Shown: positions 50,417 through 59,912 of the stretch, piece by piece | Layout: every line of letters starts with the position of its first letter | Position numbering within the stretch: position 1 is the first letter of the stretch | From: Sphaerothrix gracilis | Lineage (GTDB): Bacteria; Cyanobacteriota; Cyanobacteriia; Phormidesmidales; Phormidesmidaceae | Length of the DNA: 64,000 nucleotides | Assembly: GCF_030405905.1 (NCBI RefSeq) | Contig: NZ_JASATW010000012.1 | Location: 124,001 to 188,000 of the forward strand | Direction of reading: 5' to 3' | The notes under the pieces: model-generated | What the model was told of the DNA's origin: nothing | Databases searched by the model: none | The model's input: the letters and a program-made list of their open reading frames with translations, nothing else | Position numbers and translations under genes: made by a program

Positions 50417-51873
50417 CTGTCTAGCTTGGGGTGCTTTTTGTGCCACTCAGTAGACTGCTCATAGGCATAAGCAACTTCAAACAGCAGATCTTCTCTCAGC
50501 ACATTGCTGATGAGCTGCAGACCGATGGGTAAGCCCTGCTCGTCAAAGCCACAGGGTAAGCTCATGCCGGGCAGCCCAGCTAGATTCACCGGGATAGTCA
50601 TCAGGTCGGAGAGGTACATGCTGAGCGGATCGTCAGTTTTTTCGCCAGCTTTGAAAGCGGTAGTAGGAGATGTCGGACAAACTAAAACGTCTACCTGGGC
50701 AAAGGCTTTTTCAAAGTCCTGCTTGATTAGGGTTCTCACCTTCTGAGCTTTGAGGTAGTAGGCGTCGTAATAGCCTGCCGAGAGAGCATAGGTGCCAATC
50801 ATGATTCGGCGCTTCACCTCGCTGCCAAAGCCCTCGGCCCGGGTTTTGGTATACATCGACATCAGGTTAGTGTCATCTGAGCGCAGGCCGTACTTAACGC
50901 CGTCATAGCGGGCCAGATTGGAAGACGCTTCAGACGGGGCGATGATGTAGTAGGTGGGTAGGCCGTAGCGAAACTGGGGGCAAGAGATGACCTGAATTTC
51001 AGCCCCAAGTTCCTGTAGCTGCTCGATCGCCTTTTTAACGGCGGTCTCTACAACCGGGTCTAGGCCACTGCCAAAGGTTTCTTTGATGACCCCGATACGG
51101 CGACGGCTGCGACGATTGAGCGTGGGCTTGAGCGCTTTGACGTAGTTGGGAATCTCTACTTTGAGGCTGGTAGAGTCTTTGGCATCGTATCCGGCGATCG
51201 CCTGCAGCAGAATGGCTGAATCCTCGACGGTGCGACCGAAAGGGCCGATTTGATCTAGGGAAGAAGCATAGGCGACTAGGCCATAGCGCGAGACGAGGCC
51301 ATAGGTAGGCTTGAGGCCGACAACGCCGCAGAAAGAAGCGGGCTGACGGATTGATCCGCCCGTATCGGAGCCGAGAGCGACTACACACTGCTCTGCGGCT
51401 ACCGCTGCCGCCGACCCCCCAGAGGAGCCACCCGGTACCCGCGCCAAGTCCCAAGGATTGGCGGTGAGCTGATAGGCAGAATTCTCGGTTGAGCTGCCCA
51501 TAGCAAACTCGTCAAGGTTGGTTTTACCTAGACAAATGGCACCGGCTTCGGCCAGCCGCTGCGTTACCGTAGACTCATAGGGGGGGACAAAATTCTCCAG
51601 AATTTTAGAACCACAGGTAGTAGGGATTCCCTGGGTGCAGAGATTATCTTTAAGACCAATAGGAATGCCTGCCAGCGGGCTGAGCGTTTCGCCTGCAGCA
51701 ATTTTGGCGTCAACCTGCTGAGCCTGCGCCAATGCCTTATCCGCTGTCACTGACAAAAAGCTGTGCAGCCTAGGCTCTAGCACCTGCAGCCGCTCCAGGT
51801 AAGACTGGGTAATTTCTACAGCAGAGCGCTCTTTACTCGTGAGCTGTTGATGCAACTCGCGGATAGATGACAT
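50413..51873 (-). CDS. gatA: Aspartyl/glutamyl-tRNA amidotransferase subunit A
   Basis: The ATG at 51873 follows AAAGGAGATTGC and gives 486 residues; nine further in-frame residues upstream are spurious. The amidase triad is readable: Lys in PIGLKDNLC, cis-Ser in GSDTGGSIRQPA and nucleophile Ser in the same stretch, preceded by GGSSGGSAAAVAA. GatA makes ammonia from glutamine for GatB to convert Glu-tRNA(Gln) to Gln-tRNA(Gln). gatB and gatC are not adjacent, as is common in cyanobacteria. Confidence 0.96.
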   Translation of the reverse strand: MSSIRELHQQLTSKERSAVEITQSYLERLQVLEPRLHSFLSVTADKALAQAQQVDAKIAAGETLSPLAGIPIGLKDNLCTQGIPTTCGSKILENFVPPYESTVTQRLAEAGAICLGKTNLDEFAMGSSTENSAYQLTANPWDLARVPGGSSGGSAAAVAAEQCVVALGSDTGGSIRQPASFCGVVGLKPTYGLVSRYGLVAYASSLDQIGPFGRTVEDSAILLQAIAGYDAKDSTSLKVEIPNYVKALKPTLNRRSRRRIGVIKETFGSGLDPVVETAVKKAIEQLQELGAEIQVISCPQFRYGLPTYYIIAPSEASSNLARYDGVKYGLRSDDTNLMSMYTKTRAEGFGSEVKRRIMIGTYALSAGYYDAYYLKAQKVRTLIKQDFEKAFAQVDVLVCPTSPTTAFKAGEKTDDPLSMYLSDLMTIPVNLAGLPGMSLPCGFDEQGLPIGLQLISNVLREDLLFEVAYAYEQSTEWHKKHPKLDS

Positions 51874-52154
51874 GCAATCTCCTTTAGACTTAGCAGGCAT
51901 TTAATCTCAAGCTATCAGTATAGGATTCCTGGGAAGGAAATGGCAGGCCGATACGGCCTCGATGCAGTTTCCTAGAGCAAATAGCTGGATATTGAGACTC
52001 AAAGGCGCGGCTCAAATTTGGATCGTTACTTGAATTGGGCCGTTAATAGATTCATAATTCGTATCCATCTAAACATCGCAGTGCGATTATTAGGGATTAG
52101 GGTAGAGTCAAATTTAAGTTTTATTACTGTTCCCTGTGTGTATGAGGTTGTAGT

Positions 52155-53504
52155 ATGCGGGCCGTTTGGTTATCTATTGCCTTAATTGCCAATACCGTAG
52201 CGCTGACCTTGGGCCTGATTACGCTGCGGTCATCTAAAGCATTAGCGCCCAATGAGCTATCGTCCCATCCGTTTTTAGAGCGTATTCAACAGGCCGATTC
52301 GCTAGAGCAGCTCTATCAGATGCGCGATCGCCTAAATGTAGAGCTAGCTGCTTTGCCCAAGCTGCAGCGCTCCCCCGAAACAGGGGCCATGTCTCCCTAT
52401 GTGGCGATCGCTCAGCTTACCCAGCGAGTCTCACGGCGCATTCACTTAGAAGAAGATGCCGAAGCTGCCTACCGGCGGGCAATTGAGCTGGCAAAACAGG
52501 CCATCCAAACGCGGCAGGCTGGAGCGGACACTAGACAGGCACTACAGCAGGAAGAGTTTCTTTGGCAGGCGGCGATCGCCCGGCTTAAGAGCATCCCGGC
52601 TGACTCAACCCTGTCTGAGCAGGCAACAGCTAAGGCGGAGGAATATGAGGAAATTGTGCAGTATGTGTCAGCCAAGCTTGACCAGGCTGAGTCTGGATTT
52701 TTAAAGGATATTGCTGAGGCCACCGGGCGGCCTCAGGCGCTTCGTATCACCCTCTGTCACGTTGCAGGAGAGTGCCGTGACTATCAGGGGGACTTGCCCC
52801 CGGCCAGTCCGGCCAGCTTAATCAAGCTGCCCATTGCGATCGCGCTGATGGACAAAGTGACCCAAGAAAATATTGATCTGAGCACCACGATTTACATTGA
52901 CCCAGGCAACTTCACCGAAAATGCTGACGGAGCCAAGATCTTTGTCGATCGGGAATATCCGCTGCGGGAAGTGATGGCCCGCATGATCAAGGAAAGCAAC
53001 AACATCGCCACCAATCAGCTAATTGACTACATCGGGCGGGACAACATTAATCAAACTTTCCGCCAGCGGGGATATGAAACCACCTTTGTAGACTACAAGC
53101 TGGTTGGCGACTCTACTTACCCAGCCAACGCTGGCTCGACTCCCAATCGCATGACCTCCAACGAGCTGACAGATATGATGCGCAAAATCTATCTATTTCA
53201 GCATCCTGGGGATGAGGAGATTTTAGACGCGCTGGTGGGTCAGTATGACTGGGAGTTTGGCTATACGGCCATCAATCAACTTAACAGCAAGCGAGTCCAC
53301 TGGATCGGGGAAAAGCTAGGGCAAAACTCTAAGGTCATTGGCACAGTCGTAGCCTTTAAAGTTGACGATCAGCGCTATGTGATGACCGTCACGATCGATC
53401 ACAGTGCGCACCAACAGGCGCTACGAGATACGATTAAAGCGACTATTCAGCATATTCTGCAGAACGGACATTTAGTCCCCACCGGACGGGAGCTAAACAG
53501 TTAG
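52155..53504 (+). CDS. Class A beta-lactamase-like serine hydrolase
   Basis: The 449-residue protein has an N-terminal membrane helix (about 3-24), a helical Gln/Glu-rich region (about 40-185) with TPR-like spacing, and a C-terminal serine-hydrolase domain. Its SxxK motif is SLIK (Ser221, Lys224), an SNN (KESNNIATN) replaces the SDN loop, and the third motif reads KLGQ, not KTG. The fold is class A beta-lactamase/DD-peptidase, but the altered third motif and membrane anchor suggest a periplasmic housekeeping enzyme. The ATG has GAGGT upstream. Confidence 0.8.
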   Translation: MRAVWLSIALIANTVALTLGLITLRSSKALAPNELSSHPFLERIQQADSLEQLYQMRDRLNVELAALPKLQRSPETGAMSPYVAIAQLTQRVSRRIHLEEDAEAAYRRAIELAKQAIQTRQAGADTRQALQQEEFLWQAAIARLKSIPADSTLSEQATAKAEEYEEIVQYVSAKLDQAESGFLKDIAEATGRPQALRITLCHVAGECRDYQGDLPPASPASLIKLPIAIALMDKVTQENIDLSTTIYIDPGNFTENADGAKIFVDREYPLREVMARMIKESNNIATNQLIDYIGRDNINQTFRQRGYETTFVDYKLVGDSTYPANAGSTPNRMTSNELTDMMRKIYLFQHPGDEEILDALVGQYDWEFGYTAINQLNSKRVHWIGEKLGQNSKVIGTVVAFKVDDQRYVMTVTIDHSAHQQALRDTIKATIQHILQNGHLVPTGRELNS

Positions 53505-53678
53505 GTAGTACAAGCATATTTCCAACAGGCTGTAGATATTCTGCGCCCGACGTATTTTGAATTACATCTAAAACTCCATCTCAAGATTTATATCCAATAC
53601 CCCTTGCAAACTGGCGCTCCCAGCTTCACACTTAAGATGAACGGGTCGGGATAGTGACGGCAGTTTGAGAGGTTTTTT

Positions 53679-54968
53679 GTGAAACGAGTATTATCAATCA
53701 TTCTGGGTGGAGGTGCTGGCACCCGCCTTTATCCGCTGACAAAATATCGGGCTAAGCCTGCAGTTTCTCTAGCCGGGAAGTATCGCCTGATTGACATTCC
53801 GGTCAGCAACTGCATCAACTCAGAAATTCTTAAAATTTATGTTTTAACTCAGTTCAATTCAGCCTCGCTGAATCGACATATTTCCAGAGCTTATAATTTC
53901 TCTCAGTTTAGTGACGGATTTGTAGAGGTTCTTGCTGCTCAACAAACGCCAGAAAATCCAGGCTGGTTCCAGGGAACGGCAGACGCGGTGCGTAAATATC
54001 TGTGGATGTTCGAGGCCTGGGACGTAGACGAGTACCTCATCCTCTCCGGCGATCACCTCTACCGCATGGACTATCGCCTCTTCATCGAGCGTCACCGCAG
54101 CACCAATGCCGACATCACGCTTTCGGTTGTTCCTATTGGCGAAAAGCTGGCCTCTAGCTTTGGTCTGATGAAAATCGACTCCACCGGGCGAGTCGTTGAC
54201 TTTTCTGAAAAGCCCAAGGGAGATGACCTGAGAAAAATGCAGGTCGATACTTCAACGCTGGGGCTAACCCCTGAGCAGGCGCAAGAGAAGCCCTACATCG
54301 CTTCTATGGGCATCTATGTGTTCAAAAAGCAGGTACTGGTTGATTTGCTAAAGCGGTCGATGGAGCAGACTGACTTTGGCAAAGAAATTATTCCAAGCTC
54401 GGCTAAAGACTATAACGTTCAGGCTTATCTGTTTGACGGCTATTGGGAAGATATCGGTACGATTGAAGCCTTTTATGAATCCAATCTGGCCCTGACGCAC
54501 CAGCCCCAACCCGCCTTTAGTTTCTATCACGAAGACGCGCCTATCTATACGCGATCGCGCTATCTTCCCCCTAGCAAGCTGTTAGATTGCCAGGTGACCG
54601 AATCAATTATCGGCGAAGGCTGCATTCTCAAGAACTGCCGCGTCGAGCATTCCGTAATTGGTCTACGGCAGCGGATTAGCTCTGACTGCGTGGTTGAAAA
54701 TTCACTGCTGATGGGGGCTGACTATTACGAACCGATGTCAGAGAGCAGTCAGCACCTGACGCGGGGCAAGATTCCGATGGGCATTGGCGAAGGCACGGTT
54801 TTACGCCGCGCCATTGTGGATAAAAACGCCCGCATTGGCCGCAACGTGCAGATTGTCAACAAGGAAAATGTGGAAGAGGCGGAACGAGAAGATCTGGGCT
54901 TCTACATCCGCAGCGGCATCGTGGTGGTGCTGAAAAACGCGGTGATTCCCGACGGCATGATTATTTAG
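53679..54968 (+). CDS. glgC: Glucose-1-phosphate adenylyltransferase
   Basis: The GTG start lies seven bases after GAGAGG. The 429-residue protein has the nucleotide loop GGGAGTRLYPLTKYRAKPAV (about 10-29), the YLILSGDHLYRMDY site, and a left-handed beta-helix C-domain with ISSDCVVENSLLMGADYYE and GIVVVLKNAVIPDG, typical of plant/cyanobacterial AGPase. It makes ADP-glucose for glycogen, activated by 3-phosphoglycerate. The C-terminal Lys-containing allosteric segment is intact. Confidence 0.96.
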   Translation: MKRVLSIILGGGAGTRLYPLTKYRAKPAVSLAGKYRLIDIPVSNCINSEILKIYVLTQFNSASLNRHISRAYNFSQFSDGFVEVLAAQQTPENPGWFQGTADAVRKYLWMFEAWDVDEYLILSGDHLYRMDYRLFIERHRSTNADITLSVVPIGEKLASSFGLMKIDSTGRVVDFSEKPKGDDLRKMQVDTSTLGLTPEQAQEKPYIASMGIYVFKKQVLVDLLKRSMEQTDFGKEIIPSSAKDYNVQAYLFDGYWEDIGTIEAFYESNLALTHQPQPAFSFYHEDAPIYTRSRYLPPSKLLDCQVTESIIGEGCILKNCRVEHSVIGLRQRISSDCVVENSLLMGADYYEPMSESSQHLTRGKIPMGIGEGTVLRRAIVDKNARIGRNVQIVNKENVEEAEREDLGFYIRSGIVVVLKNAVIPDGMII

Positions 54969-54978
54969 AACGGCGGTT

Positions 54979-55010
54979 CCGTAGGGACACGGTATGCCGC
55001 GTCCCTGCGG
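54979..55010. repeat. Hairpin repeat between glgC and convergent gene
   Basis: CCGTAGGGACACGG (54979-54992), loop TATG, then CCGCGTCCCTGCGG (54997-55010) form a 14-pair stem with two mismatches. The sequence resembles an interspersed repeat family (GTAGGGACACGGCATGCCGTG-type) I recall from many bacterial genomes. It sits between two convergent stops and may also serve as a terminator. Confidence 0.6.
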
Positions 55011-55028
55011 AGTCATGACAGAAAAAAA

Positions 55029-57089
55029 CTACCAGGGTCGCCAGTCCTCCCAGTCTTCGTTGAAGATTGAGGTGTTGGGAAAGGCGGTGGGGTTGCCGTT
55101 TTGGTTGAGCCGTCGCTGTAGCTGCTCTAGCTGTGGCTCCTCGCTGGGCAGGTTGTCTACCAGCTCGTAGGGTAAAATCCCTTCATCGAGCACAAAATCA
55201 ATCGTCGTACCGGCAGCCGCGCCTACTGACCATTCAAAAGAATGTACTCGGTAAGCAGCGGCAGCAATGGTGCTAGTGGCGATACTTTTACCCGCGACCA
55301 GCAAATTATCGATATTTTGCGGAATCAGCGATCGCAGCGGGATTTGGGCCGGGTATGCCTGCCCGTGAGCCTGTCGGACACCCGCTCGCTCCGTATTGCC
55401 AGGGGCTTCTGGCGGAGAAGCGGTCATGCAGGGGTGAAAGTCGATAGCGTATTGGGCAATGCCGACGGAGTCTGGATAAATGTGCGATCGCGATCGCCGC
55501 TCAATCTCCTCTGGCGCAAGCTTCTGTTCAATAGCAGCAATAGCCTCTAAACCCGCTAGCGCCTGCCACAAATCCTGATAAAGATCCGGCGGTAAGTTCT
55601 GGTAATATTCAGCCCGGAAGTCAGCCCAGGAAAAATCGATTTCGTTAATGGCAAATCCGTCTTCGTAGCCGTAAGCGGGACGACCGATGATGCGTCTCGC
55701 CTCGCGGATGTAGGGATATTTAGACAATCCGTGCGCTGTCCCCATCGGCATGTCAAAACCGGACAGAAAACGGTGGTTGGGGTGGGGCTGCTTGACCCCT
55801 TCCCCTAGCTGAGAATCTGTTGTCCCCTCCACCAGCCAGTAGTAGTAGCTGTAGGCATTTTCCTCACCCCGCCGCAGCGTTTCAGTTCGCAGTCCCCCTA
55901 GCCAGCCCCCCGGCTCCAACTGCCCCAGTTCCCGCAGTTGGGCTTCAGTGTAGATTAAGTTATCTTCAGCGGTACCCGGTCGGTAGTCATTGCCCCATGT
56001 CCAGTTCTGCATGGAGATGTCGTCTGGCTCTGGCACGGCGACGCCAAAGATTTGCGCCTCCGGTCGCGGCTTAGGACTCCAGATACGGCGGTAGGTAAAG
56101 ACAAAGTCAAAGTAGTTGAAATCCTCGCCGCGATCGCGCTCATAGCTAAAGTACGGCTCGTACTGCGGGTAGTAGGGCGGCATGGTCTGAGGCTGGGGTT
56201 CCTCAGTTTGCTCCATAGCAAAGGTGTAGGTGAAGCCCTGAGTGCAGTAGGGGTCTTGGCTCGTTACCGGCGAGGAGGGATTGAGGTAAGAGCGCGGATC
56301 AAGACCCACCCGCCAAGGCACATCGGCCAAAGCAATTACTTCACCCGTTTCGGTGGCTTCTACCACGTACCAATCAGCAGGCCCCTGATTTTCCGACTTT
56401 TGGGGCACAAACTGCAGAATCTTTTTGCTCAGAACGGCTGAATCTTCGTAGCTGTAGGCATCTTCTAAGACGTAGGACAGCGGGTTGATATTGAGCTGCA
56501 CCGTTTCGGAGGCAGGGCTGTGCTGAATAGCGATCGCGCTATCGATAAATCGCCCGTCAGCGCTGAGATCTAACTCCTTCACCACCGTTGCCGGAAACCA
56601 CTTTAGCGTGCCCTTGCCTCGGCGAGCGGCATCTGCGAGCTGCCGCGACAAGATCGTATTGGCGTCTTCAGGAATAAAACAGGAAACGCTAACCCAGCAG
56701 CTTCCTGGATTCAAGATGTCATAAAAGCGCTCAATGCGATCGCGCAGCTCTTTGTAGCCCTGCGAATAAAACAAGAGCTGCCGCTGCCGCCTGGCTTCAT
56801 CTAGAGCAGAGGTTCCCTGGGAGGTGAGCTGCCCGCCTACCCAGTCGGTGATTTCGGTGAGACAAACGGTGCGGCCTGCTAGCAAACTCTCATAGGCCGT
56901 AGCGGTTCCTGCCAGACCACCGCCTACAATTAAAATTTCGCACTCGACGGTTTCGTCCGGCAGACGGGGCAGGGTATCTAAAATTGGGTTGGTTGATTGA
57001 GCGGCAGCAGGTAGGGTCGGGGCGAACGCTGTAGCGAAGGCGATCGCCAACACACCTGTCAGCTTCTCTTTGAAAGAATACTGAGTCAT
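55029..57089 (-). CDS. Exported FAD-dependent oxidoreductase
   Basis: The 686-residue protein has a signal peptide ending near PAAAQS (about residue 31). A dinucleotide-binding site ILIVGGGLAGTATAYESLLAG (about 52-72) follows, with TEITDWVGGQLTSQGTSALDE. The C-terminal half has NIDNLLVAGKSIATS, the usual FAD-closing motif of the FAD_oxidored group. It is a periplasmic or secreted flavoprotein of unknown substrate; an export signal on such a flavoenzyme suggests Tat or assisted folding, yet no twin-arginine motif is visible. Confidence 0.78.
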   Translation of the reverse strand: MTQYSFKEKLTGVLAIAFATAFAPTLPAAAQSTNPILDTLPRLPDETVECEILIVGGGLAGTATAYESLLAGRTVCLTEITDWVGGQLTSQGTSALDEARRQRQLLFYSQGYKELRDRIERFYDILNPGSCWVSVSCFIPEDANTILSRQLADAARRGKGTLKWFPATVVKELDLSADGRFIDSAIAIQHSPASETVQLNINPLSYVLEDAYSYEDSAVLSKKILQFVPQKSENQGPADWYVVEATETGEVIALADVPWRVGLDPRSYLNPSSPVTSQDPYCTQGFTYTFAMEQTEEPQPQTMPPYYPQYEPYFSYERDRGEDFNYFDFVFTYRRIWSPKPRPEAQIFGVAVPEPDDISMQNWTWGNDYRPGTAEDNLIYTEAQLRELGQLEPGGWLGGLRTETLRRGEENAYSYYYWLVEGTTDSQLGEGVKQPHPNHRFLSGFDMPMGTAHGLSKYPYIREARRIIGRPAYGYEDGFAINEIDFSWADFRAEYYQNLPPDLYQDLWQALAGLEAIAAIEQKLAPEEIERRSRSHIYPDSVGIAQYAIDFHPCMTASPPEAPGNTERAGVRQAHGQAYPAQIPLRSLIPQNIDNLLVAGKSIATSTIAAAAYRVHSFEWSVGAAAGTTIDFVLDEGILPYELVDNLPSEEPQLEQLQRRLNQNGNPTAFPNTSIFNEDWEDWRPW

Positions 57090-57264
57090 GTAGCTCTCAT
57101 AAATACTCTGTGACTAGCTTACGCTATGGAAACCGAGTTGCTGCCAAAATATCCCTAGCGGCTTGTGCGGCAATTAGGGTGCCGAAGCTATGGATTTACG
57201 GTAACGGTGAGCTGAAAATGTATCTGTTTGAGTCGAAGCAGCACAGGGAGTCGTCGCGCCACTC

Positions 57265-58533
57265 CTAATCTTCTTCAAAAATGCTGCTGAAAAACTCGAT
57301 AGTGTCTTTCAGAGCGGCAATAAACACGTCAATTTCAGCGCGGGTGTTGTAAAAGTAGAGGCTAGCCCGCGCCGTAGAGGTGATGCCTAGAAGGCGGTGC
57401 AGCGGCTGGGTACAGTGGTGTCCAGAGCGAATAGCAATACCCGACTGATCCAGCAGCGTCGCTAAATCCTGGGCGTGAACGCCTTCGACCGTAAATGCCG
57501 CCAGTGAAGCCCGGCCGCTGCCATCGGCTTGGGGCTGAGGGCCATAGACTTTCACCTGGGACAGCTTGTCTAGCTCTTGGAAGAGATAAGCCGTCAGTTC
57601 ATGCTCATAGTCGGCAATTTTATCCAGGCCAATTTGAGTTAGATAGTCAACCGCCGCGCCTAAAGCAATCACTTCTGCGATCGCTGGCGTGCCCGCCTCA
57701 AACTTGTGGGGCAGTTCGGCGTAGGTCGAGTGATCCAGGAATACGTCGGCAATCATCTCACCCCCACCCAAAAAAGGCGGCATGGCGTTGAGAATATCCA
57801 GCTTGCCGTAGAGGAACCCTGCTCCCGTCGGCCCACACATTTTATGGCCGGAAGCCACTAGCCAGTCGCAGTCCATCGCCTGCACGTTAATCGGCATGTG
57901 GGGAACGCTCTGGCAGGCGTCGACTAAAACCTTGGCCCCGACCTGATGGGCCGTAGCGATAATTTCCTCAACCGGATTGATGCAGCCCAGCGTATTAGAG
58001 ACGTGCACCACTGCCACCAGCTTGGTTTTCTCAGTCACTAGCTGCTTGAACTGCTCTAGATTCAATTCCTGAGACTCTGTCAGCTCCACATACTTCAGCA
58101 CCGCCCCTGTCCGCTGGGCCACAAGCTGCCAGGGCACCAGGTTGCTGTGGTGCTCCATCACCGACAGTACGATTTCATCTCCCGGCTGCAAATTGCTCAA
58201 GCCCCAGGCATAGGCCACCAGGTTGATTGCTTCGCTGGCATTGCGGGTAAAGACAATCTCATCCCGCGTCGCTGCCTGAATCAGGGCAGCTACCTTATCC
58301 CGCACCGCTTCGTAAGCATCGGTGGCCCGGACGCTGAGGGCGTGGATACCTCGATGCACGTTGGCGTTGTCCTGCTGGTAGTAGCGAGCGATCGCCTCTA
58401 AAACCGCCTGCGGCTTTTGGGAAGTGGCCGCGTTGTCGAAATACACCAAGGGCTGGTCGTTGACTTTCTGATGCAGGATGGGAAAGTCAGCGCGAACTTT
58501 AGCAGCCAGTGTTTTTTCTTGAGCGACGGTCAT
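57265..58533 (-). CDS. sufS: Cysteine desulfurase SufS
   Basis: The 422-residue PLP enzyme is SufS-type: YFDNAATSQKP (about 30-40), HEADS-like SVMEHHSNLVPWQLVAQ, PLP-Lys in VASGHKMCGPTG, and the active-site Cys in SGHHCTQPLHRLLG. It releases sulfur from cysteine for the SufBCD scaffold. It is the last gene of the leftward ftrC-sufB-sufC-sufD-sufS run, 47 bases after sufD. Confidence 0.95.
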   Translation of the reverse strand: MTVAQEKTLAAKVRADFPILHQKVNDQPLVYFDNAATSQKPQAVLEAIARYYQQDNANVHRGIHALSVRATDAYEAVRDKVAALIQAATRDEIVFTRNASEAINLVAYAWGLSNLQPGDEIVLSVMEHHSNLVPWQLVAQRTGAVLKYVELTESQELNLEQFKQLVTEKTKLVAVVHVSNTLGCINPVEEIIATAHQVGAKVLVDACQSVPHMPINVQAMDCDWLVASGHKMCGPTGAGFLYGKLDILNAMPPFLGGGEMIADVFLDHSTYAELPHKFEAGTPAIAEVIALGAAVDYLTQIGLDKIADYEHELTAYLFQELDKLSQVKVYGPQPQADGSGRASLAAFTVEGVHAQDLATLLDQSGIAIRSGHHCTQPLHRLLGITSTARASLYFYNTRAEIDVFIAALKDTIEFFSSIFEED

Positions 58534-58580
58534 GGTAAGGGAGATGGGGTTGTGGGTAACGGGGTGTGGGGCAAGAGAAG

Positions 58581-59912
58581 CTACATCCAGGCGGTAATGC
58601 GCTCGGTCAAGGACTCACGCAGGGAAGTAACGGCAATTTTTTCGATAATTTCCATGGCAAAACCGTAAATTAAGAGACGCTGGGCTTGAGCAGCACTGAT
58701 ACCCCGGCTCTGCAAATAGAAAATTTCGTCCGGTTCTAGCTGGCTGACGGTAGCCCCGTGAGCGCACTTGACGTTATCAGCAATGATTTCAAGCTGGGGC
58801 TTAGTGTCTACGCGGCTTTTGTCAGACAGCAGCAGGTTGCGGTTGAGCTGGGCGGCGCTGGTTTGCTGCGCTTCGCGGGGAACGTAGACTTTACCACTGA
58901 AAACGGCGTGGGCGCGATCGCTGATGATGCACTTATGGAGCTGATCGGCGGTGCCGTGGGGCTGGCTGAGGGAAATCAGGCTGTGGGTATCGGCGAGTTG
59001 GTCATGGGCGATCGCGCTGAGGCCATACAGCCGGGTATCGGTCTGCTCGCCGGTCTGGTAGCTTTCTAGGTTGTGGCGTGACAGTTTGGCCCCCAAATCC
59101 ACGGTAACGCAGCTATAACGGCTATCCCTGGCCTGAGTGATCGCTGTCTTGGCAATGTGAAAAGTGGATTGGGACTCATCCTGCAGGCGGACATGGTTTA
59201 CCTGGGCGTTGGCCTCTAGCCAAATTTCCGTCACCGGGTTGGTAAAGGCAGGAGCTTGACCCAGGCTGTAATATTCTTCTACCAGGGTCAAGGCGCTGTT
59301 AGCTTCAGCCATGACTAAACAGCGGGGCTGGCTGACAACGGGCGTTTGCGCTGAATAGGAATAGTGAACAACTTGAATAGGCGTAGACAGCTCTAGCTGA
59401 CGGGGTAGCCAAATGACGGCAGCATCTTGAAAACCCGTAGTATTGAGCGCGGTAAAAACTTCATTGTGACCGCTGGCCTGACCTAGCCGTTGCTCAATTT
59501 TCGCTTTAAGCTGAGGCTGGGCATACAGCTCGGCCAGATTTCCCACTACGACTTCATCGGGCAGGGCCGAACGTGCAGATAGGGACTCGACATACAACCC
59601 GTTGACAAATACCAAGCGGCTGTCTTGAGTTTCGGCCAGTGGGGGGGCGATCGCGGCTAGCTCTTTGTCAGACGGCAGCTTAGCCCTCTGAAAGTCCAAA
59701 GTGAGCATTTCAGACAGGTCGCTAAAGCGCCATTCTTCGTCCCGCGTTGACGGGAAGGTTTGTTCCTGAACCAATGCTCTGGCCGTCTGGCGTAGCTGAG
59801 GCAGCGGCAGCTTAGCCGCAGTTTCAGCCGTCACTGCGTCTATCAGCTTGTTTAAGTAAGTCTCTCGCTTAGTTACTTGGGTCATGCTGCTGTCTGAAAC
59901 CTGTAGCCCCAT
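58581..59912 (-). CDS. sufD: Fe-S cluster assembly protein SufD
   Basis: The ATG at 59912 shares one base with the sufC stop (TAATG) and gives 443 residues (MGLQVSDSSMTQVTK); a second ATG nine codons in is the other candidate. The C-terminal beta-helix core has VKCAHGATVSQLEPDEIFYLQSRG, with the conserved SufD His. It partners SufB and SufC in the Fe-S scaffold. Translation is coupled to sufC. Confidence 0.94.
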   Translation of the reverse strand: MGLQVSDSSMTQVTKRETYLNKLIDAVTAETAAKLPLPQLRQTARALVQEQTFPSTRDEEWRFSDLSEMLTLDFQRAKLPSDKELAAIAPPLAETQDSRLVFVNGLYVESLSARSALPDEVVVGNLAELYAQPQLKAKIEQRLGQASGHNEVFTALNTTGFQDAAVIWLPRQLELSTPIQVVHYSYSAQTPVVSQPRCLVMAEANSALTLVEEYYSLGQAPAFTNPVTEIWLEANAQVNHVRLQDESQSTFHIAKTAITQARDSRYSCVTVDLGAKLSRHNLESYQTGEQTDTRLYGLSAIAHDQLADTHSLISLSQPHGTADQLHKCIISDRAHAVFSGKVYVPREAQQTSAAQLNRNLLLSDKSRVDTKPQLEIIADNVKCAHGATVSQLEPDEIFYLQSRGISAAQAQRLLIYGFAMEIIEKIAVTSLRESLTERITAWM

